The notes: generated by a model from the letters alone, not told the origin. A stretch of DNA of 64,000 nt from Methanobacteriota archaeon (GCA_023393455.1 JAEWLJ010000012.1:29510-93509), one strand, 5' to 3'. Numbered from the stretch's first letter, positions 8,333 through 17,280 are shown. Numbers and translations are program-made.

Positions 8333-9487
8333 TCAGCAGGGGATCGTCTCGGAGTTCGCGAGTTTTTTATAGACGCCTTCCATCCGCCCGGCGACATGGT
8401 CCCACTGGAACTCTTTCTTCACTTTGTCGAGCCCTTCCCGGCCCATGGCGAGCGCTTTCTCCGGCGAATTGGCCACCCGGGAGAGCCCCCGGGCGATCGA
8501 GTCGGGGCGCGGGCGGACCTTGACCCCGTCGGTCCCGTGCTCGATGTTCTCCGAGAGCCCGCCGACGTCGGAGGCGACGACGCACCGGCCGGCGCTCCAT
8601 GCTTCGAGGAGCACAAGCCCGAACGGCTCGTTTCTGCTCGGGATGGCGACGATGTCGCTTGCGTTGAGGAGCGAGACGTACTCCGCGTCGGAGAGCCGCC
8701 CGAGGAACCGGACGGGGAGAGACCGGGCCCGGGTCTCGAGGCCCCGGCGCATCTGCCCGTCGCCGACGAAGACGAACTGGCCGTCGGCGTGCTCCCGCAG
8801 GAGGTGGGGGGCTGCGTCCACCAGCATGTCGGGCCCTTTCTGCCACGCGAGCCGCCCGATGAAGAGTATCAGCGGGGAGTCGGGGTCAAGGCCGTGGCGC
8901 CGTTTTATCGTCTCCGGATCGACGTCTGCCTGGTAGTGGTCGGGCACGATGCCGTTATGGACGACGTCGATCTTCCAGTCCGGGATCTCGTAGAGGGTCA
9001 TGGCCTCCCGCCGGAGGGCCGAGGAGACCGCGGTTATGCGCTTTGCAATCGATGCACCGTAGCGCTCGATCCTGAATATCTCCGTAAAAGGCCACTCGTT
9101 GCTGAAATTGTTCCCGTTTCTTCCAAACTCGGTCGAGTGGTAGGTGAAGATCGTCTCCCTGTTCCGGAGCCGCTGGAGCGCGTCGACCACGTGCCAGTCG
9201 TGGAAGTGCAGGAGGTCGAACGGCTGCGTGTCGAACTCGCCGAACCGCTCAAGCATCTTCCGGCTCATGTCGGCACAGTACCGGACGATGTTCTCCCCTG
9301 AGGGCCGGCAGTAGTGGTACTGCACCCCGTTGATCTCGGCGTCTCTCTCCTCTCCCCGGGTGAAGAAATGCACCTCATGGTCCCGCGCCAGCGTCTCGGC
9401 GAGGTTTGTCGCAGCGTTTGCGAGCCCGCCGACCCGCTCCGCATACAGCGACTCCCAGCAGAAGAATGCTATTTTTTGACTCTCCAT
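8333..9487 (-). CDS. Family 4 glycosyltransferase (GT-B fold)
   Basis: This 384-residue protein has the GT4 arrangement. The N-terminal acceptor domain has GGLANAATNLAETLA and HFHDWHVVDAL. The C-terminal nucleotide-sugar domain has LILFIGRLAWQKGPDMLV and the EX7E element EPFGLVLLEAWSAG. GGLSENIEHGTDG near the end is also typical. It resembles archaeal glycogen-synthase-like and cell-surface GT4 enzymes; the donor and acceptor are unknown. It ends two bases from the convergent GalT-like gene. Confidence 0.87.
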   Translation of the reverse strand: MESQKIAFFCWESLYAERVGGLANAATNLAETLARDHEVHFFTRGEERDAEINGVQYHYCRPSGENIVRYCADMSRKMLERFGEFDTQPFDLLHFHDWHVVDALQRLRNRETIFTYHSTEFGRNGNNFSNEWPFTEIFRIERYGASIAKRITAVSSALRREAMTLYEIPDWKIDVVHNGIVPDHYQADVDPETIKRRHGLDPDSPLILFIGRLAWQKGPDMLVDAAPHLLREHADGQFVFVGDGQMRRGLETRARSLPVRFLGRLSDAEYVSLLNASDIVAIPSRNEPFGLVLLEAWSAGRCVVASDVGGLSENIEHGTDGVKVRPRPDSIARGLSRVANSPEKALAMGREGLDKVKKEFQWDHVAGRMEGVYKKLANSETIPC

Positions 9488-9662
9488 TGTCCTCTCCCTG
9501 AAATGCTATCCCGGCCCCGTTGCAGGCGTTCCGGCCGATGAGTGATCGGCCCATGCCGTCGCGCCTCATTCTCCCTGAACGTTGATATACCTTTGGATTC
9601 TCAAGAAATGGCCTGAAAGGCGAGGGTTCCGCAATCCTGCCGGGGGTGCTGCAGGCGCCCGG

Positions 9663-10154
9663 TCAGGGAGAGAAGGTTTCTCTCAGGCGCTGCTCGAGCC
9701 GGTGGCCGTGCGAGCCCATCCAGTAGAGTTTCCGGCACGTGGGGCACCATGAAAACTCTTTTCCCCGGGTCGACCGCGGGGCGTAGCGTGCCTCGTGGAT
9801 CTCGCGCAGGGTTGCCGGCCGGAGGCGCGTGTTGCAGAGCGAACAGCGGCTCAGCCGGATCTCGGGCTCGATCAGCCCGAGGCCGGCAACCTGCCGGATC
9901 TGGGCCATGATCGCTTCGGACTCGATGTAGACCGCCTGCCCGGCGCCCCGCCGTGCGAGTTCGCGGTCGCGGGTGAGGAGGATCCTGTCGTCCTGGAGGG
10001 CGATCTCGAGGAGGAGGGTATCTTCCCGGGTGCTCCCGGGAGAGAGGGTGTTTGCGCTCATGGTGTCGTAGCCCATGAACCGGAGGTAGCGGGTGAGGGT
10101 TCCGAGCATCCGGTCGGTCAGGAACCTCCGGCGTTCACCGGATCTCTGAGACAT
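9663..10154 (-). CDS. Mut7-C RNase-domain protein
   Basis: It has about 163 residues from the ATG at 10154. The N-terminal half matches the Mut7-C domain (PIN-like): RRFLTDRMLGTLTRYLRFMGYDT, ILLTRDRELARRG. The C-terminal half is a zinc ribbon with two CxxC pairs (CSLCNTRL and CPTCRKLYW). The family is predicted to be a ribonuclease. The start lies 20 bases inside the end of the upstream amrS gene; a longer in-frame version from 10196 would overlap amrS by 62 bases and adds no domain sequence. Confidence 0.83.
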   Translation of the reverse strand: MSQRSGERRRFLTDRMLGTLTRYLRFMGYDTMSANTLSPGSTREDTLLLEIALQDDRILLTRDRELARRGAGQAVYIESEAIMAQIRQVAGLGLIEPEIRLSRCSLCNTRLRPATLREIHEARYAPRSTRGKEFSWCPTCRKLYWMGSHGHRLEQRLRETFSP

Positions 10155-11148
10155 ACTCGATCCGCCCGCCGCATTCGGTGCAGGTATGGTCGTCAAGCCC
10201 CGTTATCCGGACGGCGTAGCCCGACCGCTCGATGACAGGGCTGCCGCAGGCGGGGCAGTAGGTGTTCTCGTAGGGGTGGCCGCCGACGTTGCCGAGATAC
10301 GGGTAGTGGAGCCCGAGTTCTTTTGCCCGCTCGTAGATCTTCTCCAGAGCCCTGATATCGGTCGGCCGTGCGTCGAGCATCCTGTAGTCGGGATGGAACC
10401 GGGTGAAGTGCATCGGGGTCTCGGGGCCGAGGTTTTCGAGCACCCACTCTATGAGCGTCTCCATCTCGTCCATCGAGTCGTTCTGCCCCGGGATGACCAG
10501 CGTGACCGTCTCGACGTGCATCCCGAGTTCTTTTGCAAGCGCCGTCGCGTCCAGGACCGGTTGCAGCCGCCCGCCGCAGACCTTCCGGTAGAAGGCGTCG
10601 GAGAACGATTTGATGTCGACGCGAAACGCGTTGAGCGTCCCTGCGAGCTCGCGGAGCCCCTCTTCGGTGATGTAGCCGTTCGTGACGTAGACCGTCCCGA
10701 TCCCCTTCTGCCGCGCAAGCGTCCCCATCGCGAGGGGGTACTCGTGCCAGATGGCGGGCTCGTTGTAGGTCCATGCGATGCTTGCAGAGCCCGACCGGCC
10801 CGCCCGTTCCACGCCCTGCTCCGGGCTGATATCCCTGAGCCCTTCCATATCCAGCGTCTGCTGGGATATCTGCCAGTTCTGGCAGTGTTCGCAGCGGAAG
10901 TTGCACCCGATGCTGCCGAGCGAGTAGGAGAGGGTTCCGGGCAGGAAGTGGTAGAGCGGCTTCTTCTCGATGGGGTCGACCGCCTCGGCGATGACCTTGC
11001 CGAAGGTGGCGGCATAGAGCGTGCCGCCGCGGTTGATGCGGACGCCGCAGACCCCATGCCCGCCCTCCTTGATGATGCACCGGTGTGCGCAGAGGGAGCA
11101 GTGGACGGTGCCCTCCTCCAGTTTCCGGTAGAGTCGCGCCTCGTGCAT
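10135..11148 (-). CDS. amrS: AmrS, radical SAM protein of the AMMECR1-Memo-AmrS trio
   Basis: This 337-residue radical SAM enzyme has a family-typical N-terminal cysteine region (CSLCAHRCIIKEGGHGVCGVR), the SAM cluster CNFRCEHC (C82, C86, C89) and a C-terminal zinc-ribbon-like pair (CPACG, CTECG). This combination is characteristic of the AmmeMemoRadiSam system enzyme (AmrS/PflA-related). The biochemical role of the trio is unsettled. AMMECR1 and Memo are not in this window. It is upstream of, and overlaps, the Mut7-C gene. Confidence 0.9.
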   Translation of the reverse strand: MHEARLYRKLEEGTVHCSLCAHRCIIKEGGHGVCGVRINRGGTLYAATFGKVIAEAVDPIEKKPLYHFLPGTLSYSLGSIGCNFRCEHCQNWQISQQTLDMEGLRDISPEQGVERAGRSGSASIAWTYNEPAIWHEYPLAMGTLARQKGIGTVYVTNGYITEEGLRELAGTLNAFRVDIKSFSDAFYRKVCGGRLQPVLDATALAKELGMHVETVTLVIPGQNDSMDEMETLIEWVLENLGPETPMHFTRFHPDYRMLDARPTDIRALEKIYERAKELGLHYPYLGNVGGHPYENTYCPACGSPVIERSGYAVRITGLDDHTCTECGGRIEYVSEIR

Positions 11149-11188
11149 ATGATCACCGCGTGCGGGGAACCATGATAGTTATTGCGGG

Positions 11189-11338
11189 CTACCGGTCGTC
11201 CGGCTCTCTGTCATCATACTCGACGACCAGCGCTCCGGAGTAGCCGCACCGCTTGCAGCGATAGATACAGCCGGTATAGCCGCCGGTGACCGGCCAGATG
11301 TCCGTAGAGTTGCATACGGGACAGTAGAGCCTCTTCAC
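11189..11338 (-). CDS. 49-residue zinc-ribbon protein
   Basis: This small gene has a GTG start. The protein reads VKRLYCPVCNSTDIW then GCIYRCKRCGYSGALVVEYDD and ends with DDR. Two CxxC knuckles (CPVC and CKRC), 22 residues apart, form a classic zinc ribbon. The codon use (GC-rich third positions), the knuckle pattern and the conserved-looking C-terminus support a real gene. It lies 40 bases upstream of amrS on the same strand and may be co-transcribed. The function is unknown; small ribbons of this type are common in methanogens. Confidence 0.7.
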   Translation of the reverse strand: MKRLYCPVCNSTDIWPVTGGYTGCIYRCKRCGYSGALVVEYDDREPDDR

Positions 11339-11378
11339 AACAGGTATATGAGTAAATCAGGGATAATAATAAGGTAGG

Positions 11379-12083
11379 ATGAAGAAGATCGTAGTATCTC
11401 TGGGTGGCTCGGTTCTGGTTCCTTCGCTTGAATCGAACAATATCGGTCGATATGTGTCTGTTTTGAAAAAGATGGCCGAGGTGTGCCGCGTTTTCATCGT
11501 CGTCGGCGGCGGCGGAGAGGCGCGCCGGTACATCGGTGTCGCCCGCGATCTCGGCGCCGGGGAGGCGGTAGCAGACGAGCTCGGCATTATGGTGACCCGG
11601 CTGAACGCGCGTCTTCTCATCACCGGACTCGGGGATGCCGCCTATCCGCGCGTTGCGGAGAATTATACGGAGGCGCGGGAGTTCGCAGAGACCGGCAAGA
11701 TCGTCGTCATGGGCGGGATCACCCCCGCGCAGACGACCGACGCGGTCTCCGCGGTCCTCGCCGAGAGCGTCGGCGCCGATCTCCTGATCAACGCGACGTC
11801 GGTCGACGGGATCTACAGCGCCGACCCGAAGAAGGACCCCGGGGCGGTGAGGTACGAGCGCCTTACGCCGCAGGAACTCCTCGATATCATCACCGGGAGC
11901 CGGATGGATGCGGGCGCGAACATCGTGCTCGATATCGTGGCGGGAAAGGTTATCGAGCGCTCAGGCATCCCGCTCCTGGTGCTTGACGGCCGCGACCCGG
12001 AGACCCTCTTCCGGGCGGTGGTGGAGGGCGCGTTCGTCGGCACCGTCGTCTGCGAAGAGGGTTCGACCCCCCTGCTCTCCTGA
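11379..12083 (+). CDS. pyrH: UMP kinase (archaeal type)
   Basis: This 234-residue amino-acid-kinase fold enzyme phosphorylates UMP to UDP. It has MKKIVVSLGGSVLVP (phosphate-binding Gly loop), IVVGGGGEARRYI, KIVVMGGITPAQTTDAVSA and LLINATSVDGIYSADPKKDP. These match the archaeal PyrH group, which lacks the longer bacterial N-terminus. It is a single gene with a short spacer before the downstream tRNA. Confidence 0.93.
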   Translation: MKKIVVSLGGSVLVPSLESNNIGRYVSVLKKMAEVCRVFIVVGGGGEARRYIGVARDLGAGEAVADELGIMVTRLNARLLITGLGDAAYPRVAENYTEAREFAETGKIVVMGGITPAQTTDAVSAVLAESVGADLLINATSVDGIYSADPKKDPGAVRYERLTPQELLDIITGSRMDAGANIVLDIVAGKVIERSGIPLLVLDGRDPETLFRAVVEGAFVGTVVCEEGSTPLLS

Positions 12084-12138
12084 TCCTCTCCTTCATCGGC
12101 AACTATTTTTGTCCGGCTCTCTAATGTATGGAGGTACA

Positions 12139-12213
12139 GGGGCAGTAGGGTAGCCTGGTCCATCCTAGAGCGTTTGGGACGCTTTGACGGCAGTTCGAAT
12201 CTGCCCTGCCCCA
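12139..12213 (+). tRNA. tRNA-Pro (anticodon TGG)
   Basis: A complete cloverleaf can be drawn. The acceptor stem is GGGGCAG (12139-12145) with CTGCCCC (12206-12212), discriminator A at 12213. The anticodon arm GAGCG/CGCTT has the loop TTTGGGA, giving anticodon TGG. The T arm is GGCAG-TTCGAAT-CTGCC (12189-12205). The 3' CCA is not encoded. The AT-rich stretch ACTATTTTTG about 30 bases upstream fits an archaeal promoter. Confidence 0.95.
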
Positions 12214-12219
12214 TCAGTC

Positions 12220-12876
12220 ATGAACCGCACGACCGCCTGCGAGGTCTATCGCCGTCTTCTCAAGGAGTATCCCGTCGTCGACGGCCGGCGCCATTTTCTC
12301 GACTTTCATAACCCGTACGAGACGCTCGTCCTCACGGTCCTCTCGGCGCAGACGACCGACCGCGCCGTGAACGCCATCCGCGACGCTCTCTTTGCCCGTT
12401 ACCCGACGCCGGAGGCTCTGGCCCGCGCGGAGCCCGAGGAGGTGGAGCCGCTCATCAGGACGATCGGGTTTCACCGCACGAAGGCGCGCCACATCGTCGG
12501 GGCGGCGAGGAAGGTCGTCGACGAGTTCGGCGGCGAGGTCCCGCGGGCGATGGAGGAACTCCTGACGCTCCCCGGGGTCGGGAGGAAGACCGCGAACATC
12601 ATCCTCTCCCAGGCGTTCGATATCAACGTCGGGATCGCGGTCGATACCCACGTCGCCCGGCTCTCAAAAAGGCTCGGGTTCACGGACAGCAAGAACCCCG
12701 CTATCATCGAGCGCGACCTCGTCGCCCTCTTCCCCGAGGAGGTCTGGGGAGAGATCAACTACCTCCTGATCTGCCACGGCCGGGCCGTCTGCACGGCGCA
12801 GAACCCGAAGCACGACCGGTGCGTCGTCGCGGACCTCTGCCGGTATTACCGGGAACTCTCGGACGGGGAGAAGTGA
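12220..12876 (+). CDS. nth: Endonuclease III (HhH-GPD DNA glycosylase/AP lyase)
   Basis: This 218-residue base-excision repair enzyme removes oxidised pyrimidines and cleaves AP sites. The helix-hairpin-helix LPGVGRKTANIIL carries the catalytic Lys123, and VDTHVARLSKRLG carries Asp142. The start was set at 12220 because an upstream in-frame ATG lies inside the tRNA. The C-terminal iron-sulfur motif is unusual: family C-x6-C-x2-C-x5-C appears here as C191-x6-H198-x2-C201-x5-C207, with an additional Cys185 just before it. The cluster may therefore have a His ligand, use Cys185, or be weakened. Confidence 0.92.
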   Translation: MNRTTACEVYRRLLKEYPVVDGRRHFLDFHNPYETLVLTVLSAQTTDRAVNAIRDALFARYPTPEALARAEPEEVEPLIRTIGFHRTKARHIVGAARKVVDEFGGEVPRAMEELLTLPGVGRKTANIILSQAFDINVGIAVDTHVARLSKRLGFTDSKNPAIIERDLVALFPEEVWGEINYLLICHGRAVCTAQNPKHDRCVVADLCRYYRELSDGEK

Positions 12877-13266
12877 GGGGGCGTCGGGTCTTCCCCCGGT
12901 GCCCTGCGGATGGGAACCCATTGTTATAGCGCTACCGTAGTATCCGATAAGCCCGGGCTCAGCAGGTGATCTGCCAATTAACCGGTGCTCCATACGAGAT
13001 GTGGCGCGGGTCTGTGGACACGAACCGGGTACTGAAGGGATTCTCACTCACACTTCGCGCGGTTCTTGCTCATATCATCTCACATGCATCTATTTTTATG
13101 CGAGAGGCGCCGGCGACCAATGTCAGAACTACGGCATCTCAGCAGAGCGGCAAGAGGCCGTCCAGGAACCACCTGACCCATCTCCCGGACCCGATGGCAA
13201 AACTCGTCCGGGAGAAGTTGTTGAGGATAAAGTCAGATTGATAGCACCACGCGATGAGGAAACAGA
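12877..13266 (+). other. Leader region of the integrated-element operon; no secure gene
   Basis: About 390 bases follow nth without a gene I can defend. A TATA-like CTATTTTTATG (about 13090-13100) suggests transcription starting near 13115-13120. The ATG at 13120 opens only 18 codons. The frame ending at 13279 (with EEVQ-type acidic text such as GEVVEDKVRLIAPRDEE) overlaps the next gene by 13 bases, as operon genes here do, but it has no good start after the promoter; its earliest start is a GTG at 13001. Another frame (12966-13241) is equally possible. Confidence 0.4.
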
Positions 13267-13530
13267 ATGCAAAGCATAGACCAGAAAGACGGCAGCCCAC
13301 GGGATGAAACGTGCGCCAACATCGATTCACACGGGACTGCCACCAACTCTTCTCCGTCCGGAGTGATAAGACCATCTGAGGAAGACCGTGTCAGTACTGT
13401 CCCGCTCTTCCTCATCCCGCGGGCGGTGGCGGATGCAATCCGGCGGTATGGGAGAGCCGTCCGCGAGATCAACGTTCGCCGGACCCGGAACCACCAGTAT
13501 TCAATACATGTTGAGCGAGGGCGGCCATGA
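13267..13530 (+). CDS. Small protein of the integrated-element operon, unknown
   Basis: This 87-residue protein has a polar, low-complexity first half and a basic second half (FLIPRAVADAIRRYGRAVREINVRRTRNHQY). The stop overlaps the next start by four bases (ATGA), the same arrangement as at the next junction. I do not recognise the family. The basic helix suggests nucleic-acid or protein binding, which is only inference. Confidence 0.5.
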   Translation: MQSIDQKDGSPRDETCANIDSHGTATNSSPSGVIRPSEEDRVSTVPLFLIPRAVADAIRRYGRAVREINVRRTRNHQYSIHVERGRP

Positions 13531-13856
13531 CCCCGGAAGCGGGTACCCTCAGTCACGGTATGAACGGAGCGCTCCAGATAGCCGTCGAGGCCGAGCGCTA
13601 CCGGATCGAGGCGGATGACCTGAAGAGCCTCCTCTTCTACGGCCGGGTCATCCCGATCGTCGAGGACCGCTCGCAGGCCCCCGCCGCGGGAGTCGCCATC
13701 GAGGGGCATGCGGCGATGAACGCCTCGGGAAGAGCGGTGATGCTGCATTCCCGTGTCGGCTCCTACATCATCCCGCTCGTCAGCTTCCAGCGGGTCGCCC
13801 GCGGGGAGGCCATCTCCGCTCCCCTCTTCCCCCTGGTCCCCGGGGTGACAGCATGA
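13527..13856 (+). CDS. Small protein of the integrated-element operon, unknown
   Basis: This 109-residue protein contains ALQIAVEAERYRIEADDLKSLLFYGRVIPIVEDR and then AMNASGRAVMLHSRVGSYIIPLVSFQRVARGE. It looks like a compact alpha/beta or beta-rich domain with no catalytic motif. It overlaps both neighbours by four bases (ATGA), so it is clearly part of one transcript with the primase-helicase and may act as its partner. No family is recognised. Confidence 0.65.
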   Translation: MTPEAGTLSHGMNGALQIAVEAERYRIEADDLKSLLFYGRVIPIVEDRSQAPAAGVAIEGHAAMNASGRAVMLHSRVGSYIIPLVSFQRVARGEAISAPLFPLVPGVTA

Positions 13857-16654
13857 TCGAGGGGATCAGAAGCGTGGTGAAGATCCTCGCCCCCGGCGGT
13901 GTGGTCGAGGTCCGGGCGCTCGCCGACGGCGTCACACATTCGGGCTACTTCGACGATTACGAGCGCCTCGCCCGGGCCGTCGAGGCCCTTGACGCCGACC
14001 CTTCGGTCGCCGGGATCTACGTCACCTTGAATGCCGTCAACCCCGCCCTCCTCGCCCGGCGGGCGAACCGGATCAAGATGCGGCTCTCGCGGAAAGACGC
14101 CACCACGGCTGATGCCGACATCATCCGCCGGCGCTGGCTCCCGGTCGACATCGACCCGGTCCGGCCGAGCGGGGTCTCGTCGACCGATGCGGAGCATAAC
14201 GCGGCTCTCGCTGTCGCGGAGCGGATCGCGGCGTATCTTGCCGAGCAGGGGTTCCCGGAACCCCTCCGGGCGGACTCGGGCAACGGCGCCCACCTCCTCT
14301 ACCGGGTGGACCTTCCAAACAATGAGGCAGCAACCGCGCTCGTGAAGAACTGCCTCACCACCCTCGACGCCCTCTTCTCGAACGAGGCCGTCACCGTCGA
14401 TACCGCGAACCACAACGCCGCCCGGATCTGGAAACTCTACGGAACTCTCTCGCGGAAGGGCGACAACACTCCCGAGCGCCCCCACCGGCGGGCGAAGATC
14501 CTCGCGGTTCCACCGGAGATCGGTGTGGTTCCGCTAGAGCGGCTAGACCGCCTCGCCGGGATCCTCCCCCGGGAGGAACCATCACAGCCGAAGAAGGGTT
14601 CCCGGAGGGTCGACCTTGCCGCCTGGCTCGCGGGCCACGGCATCGCCGTCCGGAGCACGCGACCTTACCTGGGCGGCACCCTCTACGTCCTCGCGGAGTG
14701 CCCGTTCTCGTCGGCGCATAAGGACGGGGCGTTTGCGATCCAGTTTGCGAACGGCGCCATCTTCGCCGGCTGCCACCACGCCAGTTGCGGCGGGGGTGCC
14801 CAGCGCTGGCCGGAACTCCGGGGGAGGTACGAGCGGAAAAGGCCGGAGGCAGCACCCGCATCCCCCCCACCCCCGGCACCGGTGGATGATGAGCACCGCC
14901 GCCGGGCAAGAGAGATCCTTCAGGCCGGCGACCCGCTCGCGTTCCTCCTCGGGACCTTCAACAAGAGCCATGTCGGCGATCGGACGGTCGCGGAATGTCT
15001 CGTGATGTCTCTTGCGTCCCAATCGGTCGAGAACACGAACGGCCTTCATGTCGCCATCTCCGGCAACTCCGGGAAGGGGAAGAGCCACGCCTGCACCACC
15101 ATGCTCCAGCAGGTCCCGGAGGAGTACCGCCTCGCCGGCACGGTCTCGGACAAGGCCCTCTACTACAACGGCAGCCTCCAACCCGGGACCGTCTTCCTCT
15201 TTGATGATGTCTCCCTCTCTGATGACCTGCAGGAAGTTCTCAAGGCCGCAACCGCGAACTTCCGGGTGAGCATCGAGCACCAGACGGTGACCACCGACCG
15301 GAAACTCCAGATCTGCCGCATCCCGGAGCGGTGCGTCTGGTGGCTCGCGAAGGTCGAGGATGCCGGGGACGACCAGGTGGCGAACCGGATGCTCACGGTC
15401 TGGATCGATGATTCCCTCGAACAGGACGAGCGGGTGCTCCGGTACATGAAGGAGCGGGAGGCGAGGGAGGACGGCGGCGACGGCGAGGACCCCGATCTCG
15501 TGGTCTGCCGGGAGATCTGGCAGATCCTCAAGGCGGTTCGCCCGCACGTCTCTATCCCGTATGCCCGGAGCGTGCAGTTCTCCGCGACGACGAACCGTCG
15601 CAACCCGGGTATCCTCTTTGACCTGATCAAGGCCTCCGCCCTCATCCATCGCTTCCAGAGAGAGGCGTATGATGGAGGCATCAGGGCAAACCTGGACGAC
15701 TTCGCCGCGGCGGCCCGGGTCTATGCGGCGATCAACGGCGAGACCGGGGGGCAGGAGACGAAGACGACGAAGAACGAGGCCGCAGCGCTCGCGACGGTGG
15801 CAACGATGGGCTGGGAGCAGTTCACGATCAGGATGCTCCAGGAGGCGCTCGGGCTCTCGTACCACCAGACCTATCGTATCCTCCATGGGTATACGAGCCG
15901 GGGGACGGCCTACTCCGGCCTCCTTGAGAAGTGCCCGGCGGTCAGTTTCTTCGATACGATGGTCACGGAGGATGTGGAAGGATACGCGATGCGGCGGCGG
16001 GAGCACCTCTTCTCCTTCGACTGCACGGTCTACCGGCGCTGGGCTCATGGCGGCGGGGTCTGGCTGGATGGGGGCTGGGATGGTGGTCCCGATGACCCGG
16101 GGCGGCCACCGGACCGGTCCGTGCGGACCGAAGGTTGCGACATTGCAGCAGGGTTACCGCAGGATTCCAGCACCGGGTGCAACGATCCAGCGGCTCGAAA
16201 CGACGTTGGATTGGCCGATCTTTGTACCGATAGAGAGAGGCGTCTCCCTCTCGGTACTGAAGTACAGCAGAACATACCCACAGTCCCCGGTACCGGTTCC
16301 GTGGTGAGTGGGTCTCTGTGTGCGTGTGAAACCCACAATGCCGGAACCGATCCCGGGATACCGGCATCGCGGGGCGAAAACCTCAATCCGGCGCCGTTCA
16401 GTCGCCATCCTGCTGGCATCGCCGGTTGTACTCCGCTGAAAAGATGTGCAAGGCGGGGGGCCATGCCGCAAGAGCCCCTTTCGGGGGTCCTCGATCCCCG
16501 GGAGTTTCTCCGGGTGAAGGTCGAGATCGGCCGGTGTGATCTCTGCGATACGGGGAAGGCGGTCTACCGCTCGCGGGAGGCGCGGACGAGCCTCTGCGAG
16601 GGGTGTTATGCCCGGTTGGTGCGGGAGGGGAACGCGAGGGAGGGGGTGCGGTGA
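13853..16654 (+). CDS. Primase-helicase-like replication protein of an integrated element
   Basis: This 933-residue multidomain protein has an N-terminal RepB/AEP-type primase-like region with an acidic pair in LPVDIDPVRPSG (about residue 100) and ADSGNGAHLLYRVDLPN. A CHC2-like zinc motif follows (C-P-F..H, then CHHASCGG, about 283-317). An AAA-type ATPase has Walker A ISGNSGKGKSHA (about 402) and Walker B TVFLFDDVSLSD (about 447). A possible winged helix lies near 660, with a disordered linker (700-880) and a C-terminal four-Cys ribbon (CDLCDTGKAVY, LCEGCYARL). This architecture is typical of archaeal plasmids and proviruses. The C-terminal ribbon recurs as a relic at 31.8-32.0 kb. Confidence 0.75.
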   Translation: MIEGIRSVVKILAPGGVVEVRALADGVTHSGYFDDYERLARAVEALDADPSVAGIYVTLNAVNPALLARRANRIKMRLSRKDATTADADIIRRRWLPVDIDPVRPSGVSSTDAEHNAALAVAERIAAYLAEQGFPEPLRADSGNGAHLLYRVDLPNNEAATALVKNCLTTLDALFSNEAVTVDTANHNAARIWKLYGTLSRKGDNTPERPHRRAKILAVPPEIGVVPLERLDRLAGILPREEPSQPKKGSRRVDLAAWLAGHGIAVRSTRPYLGGTLYVLAECPFSSAHKDGAFAIQFANGAIFAGCHHASCGGGAQRWPELRGRYERKRPEAAPASPPPPAPVDDEHRRRAREILQAGDPLAFLLGTFNKSHVGDRTVAECLVMSLASQSVENTNGLHVAISGNSGKGKSHACTTMLQQVPEEYRLAGTVSDKALYYNGSLQPGTVFLFDDVSLSDDLQEVLKAATANFRVSIEHQTVTTDRKLQICRIPERCVWWLAKVEDAGDDQVANRMLTVWIDDSLEQDERVLRYMKEREAREDGGDGEDPDLVVCREIWQILKAVRPHVSIPYARSVQFSATTNRRNPGILFDLIKASALIHRFQREAYDGGIRANLDDFAAAARVYAAINGETGGQETKTTKNEAAALATVATMGWEQFTIRMLQEALGLSYHQTYRILHGYTSRGTAYSGLLEKCPAVSFFDTMVTEDVEGYAMRRREHLFSFDCTVYRRWAHGGGVWLDGGWDGGPDDPGRPPDRSVRTEGCDIAAGLPQDSSTGCNDPAARNDVGLADLCTDRERRLPLGTEVQQNIPTVPGTGSVVSGSLCACETHNAGTDPGIPASRGENLNPAPFSRHPAGIAGCTPLKRCARRGAMPQEPLSGVLDPREFLRVKVEIGRCDLCDTGKAVYRSREARTSLCEGCYARLVREGNAREGVR

Positions 16655-16772
16655 TACGTATTTCATTGGGGTACTGCCAATGTAAACCTAATGACAGTGG
16701 AAGGGGCGGATCTTGTGGAGCGTTTTTCAGAATCGGCATGGCCGGATGAAGTGCCGGTGTGGAGTATCGATT

Positions 16773-17280
16773 ATGAACACTGCTGACATTCTCCCTGACG
16801 GCTATCCTGCCTTTCTCTCCGCTCTGAAGGTACGGGTTCGTGAAGCCCAGGTTCGGGCTACCCTCTCGGTGAACCGGGAACTGATCCTGCTCTACTGGCA
16901 GATCGGGCGGGATATTATACAGCGGCAGCAGGAGGAGGGCTGGGGAGCGAAGGTGATCGACCGGCTTTCGGCGGACCTTCGGAGAGAATTTCCGGATATA
17001 AAAGGCTTTTTCTTCGCGAAACCTCAAGTACATGAGCGCGTTTGCACGAGCATATCCGGACGAGGCAATTGTGCAGGAGGTGCTTGCACAAATTACCTGG
17101 TATCACACGGTCACGCTGCTTGACAAGGTGAAGGACCCGGCGGCCCGGGAGTGGTACATCCACAAAACCATCGCGAACGGCTGGTCGCGGAACGTGCTCG
17201 TGCACCAGATCGAGAGCGGTCTCTGTGAACGCGAAGGACGGGCGGTCACCAACTTTTCGGCGACCCTGCCGGGTGCGGAT
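16773..17280 (+). pseudogene. DUF1016 (YhcG-type PD-(D/E)xK nuclease) gene, frameshifted and truncated
   Basis: The first frame gives ALKVRVREAQVRATLSVNRELILLYWQIGRDII then GWGAKVIDRLSADLRREFPDIKGF, a textbook DUF1016 N-terminal domain. At the T run near 17006-17013 the frame breaks. One base less would restore GFSSRNLKYMSAFARAYPD in the next frame, which continues with ITWYHTVTLLDKVKDPAAREWYIHKTIANGWSRNVLVHQIES as expected. Similarity ends at TNFSATLP (about 17280), before the nuclease domain. It is therefore a relic lacking its catalytic half. Confidence 0.8.

Noticed and set aside
12139..12213. tRNA-Pro as attachment site of the integrated element
   Set aside because: The nth gene lies between tRNA and element, and no repeat of the tRNA 3' end was seen at 17 kb.
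14582..16048. 488-codon frame on the minus strand
   Set aside because: Antisense of the primase-helicase, whose zinc and ATPase motifs are clear on the plus strand.
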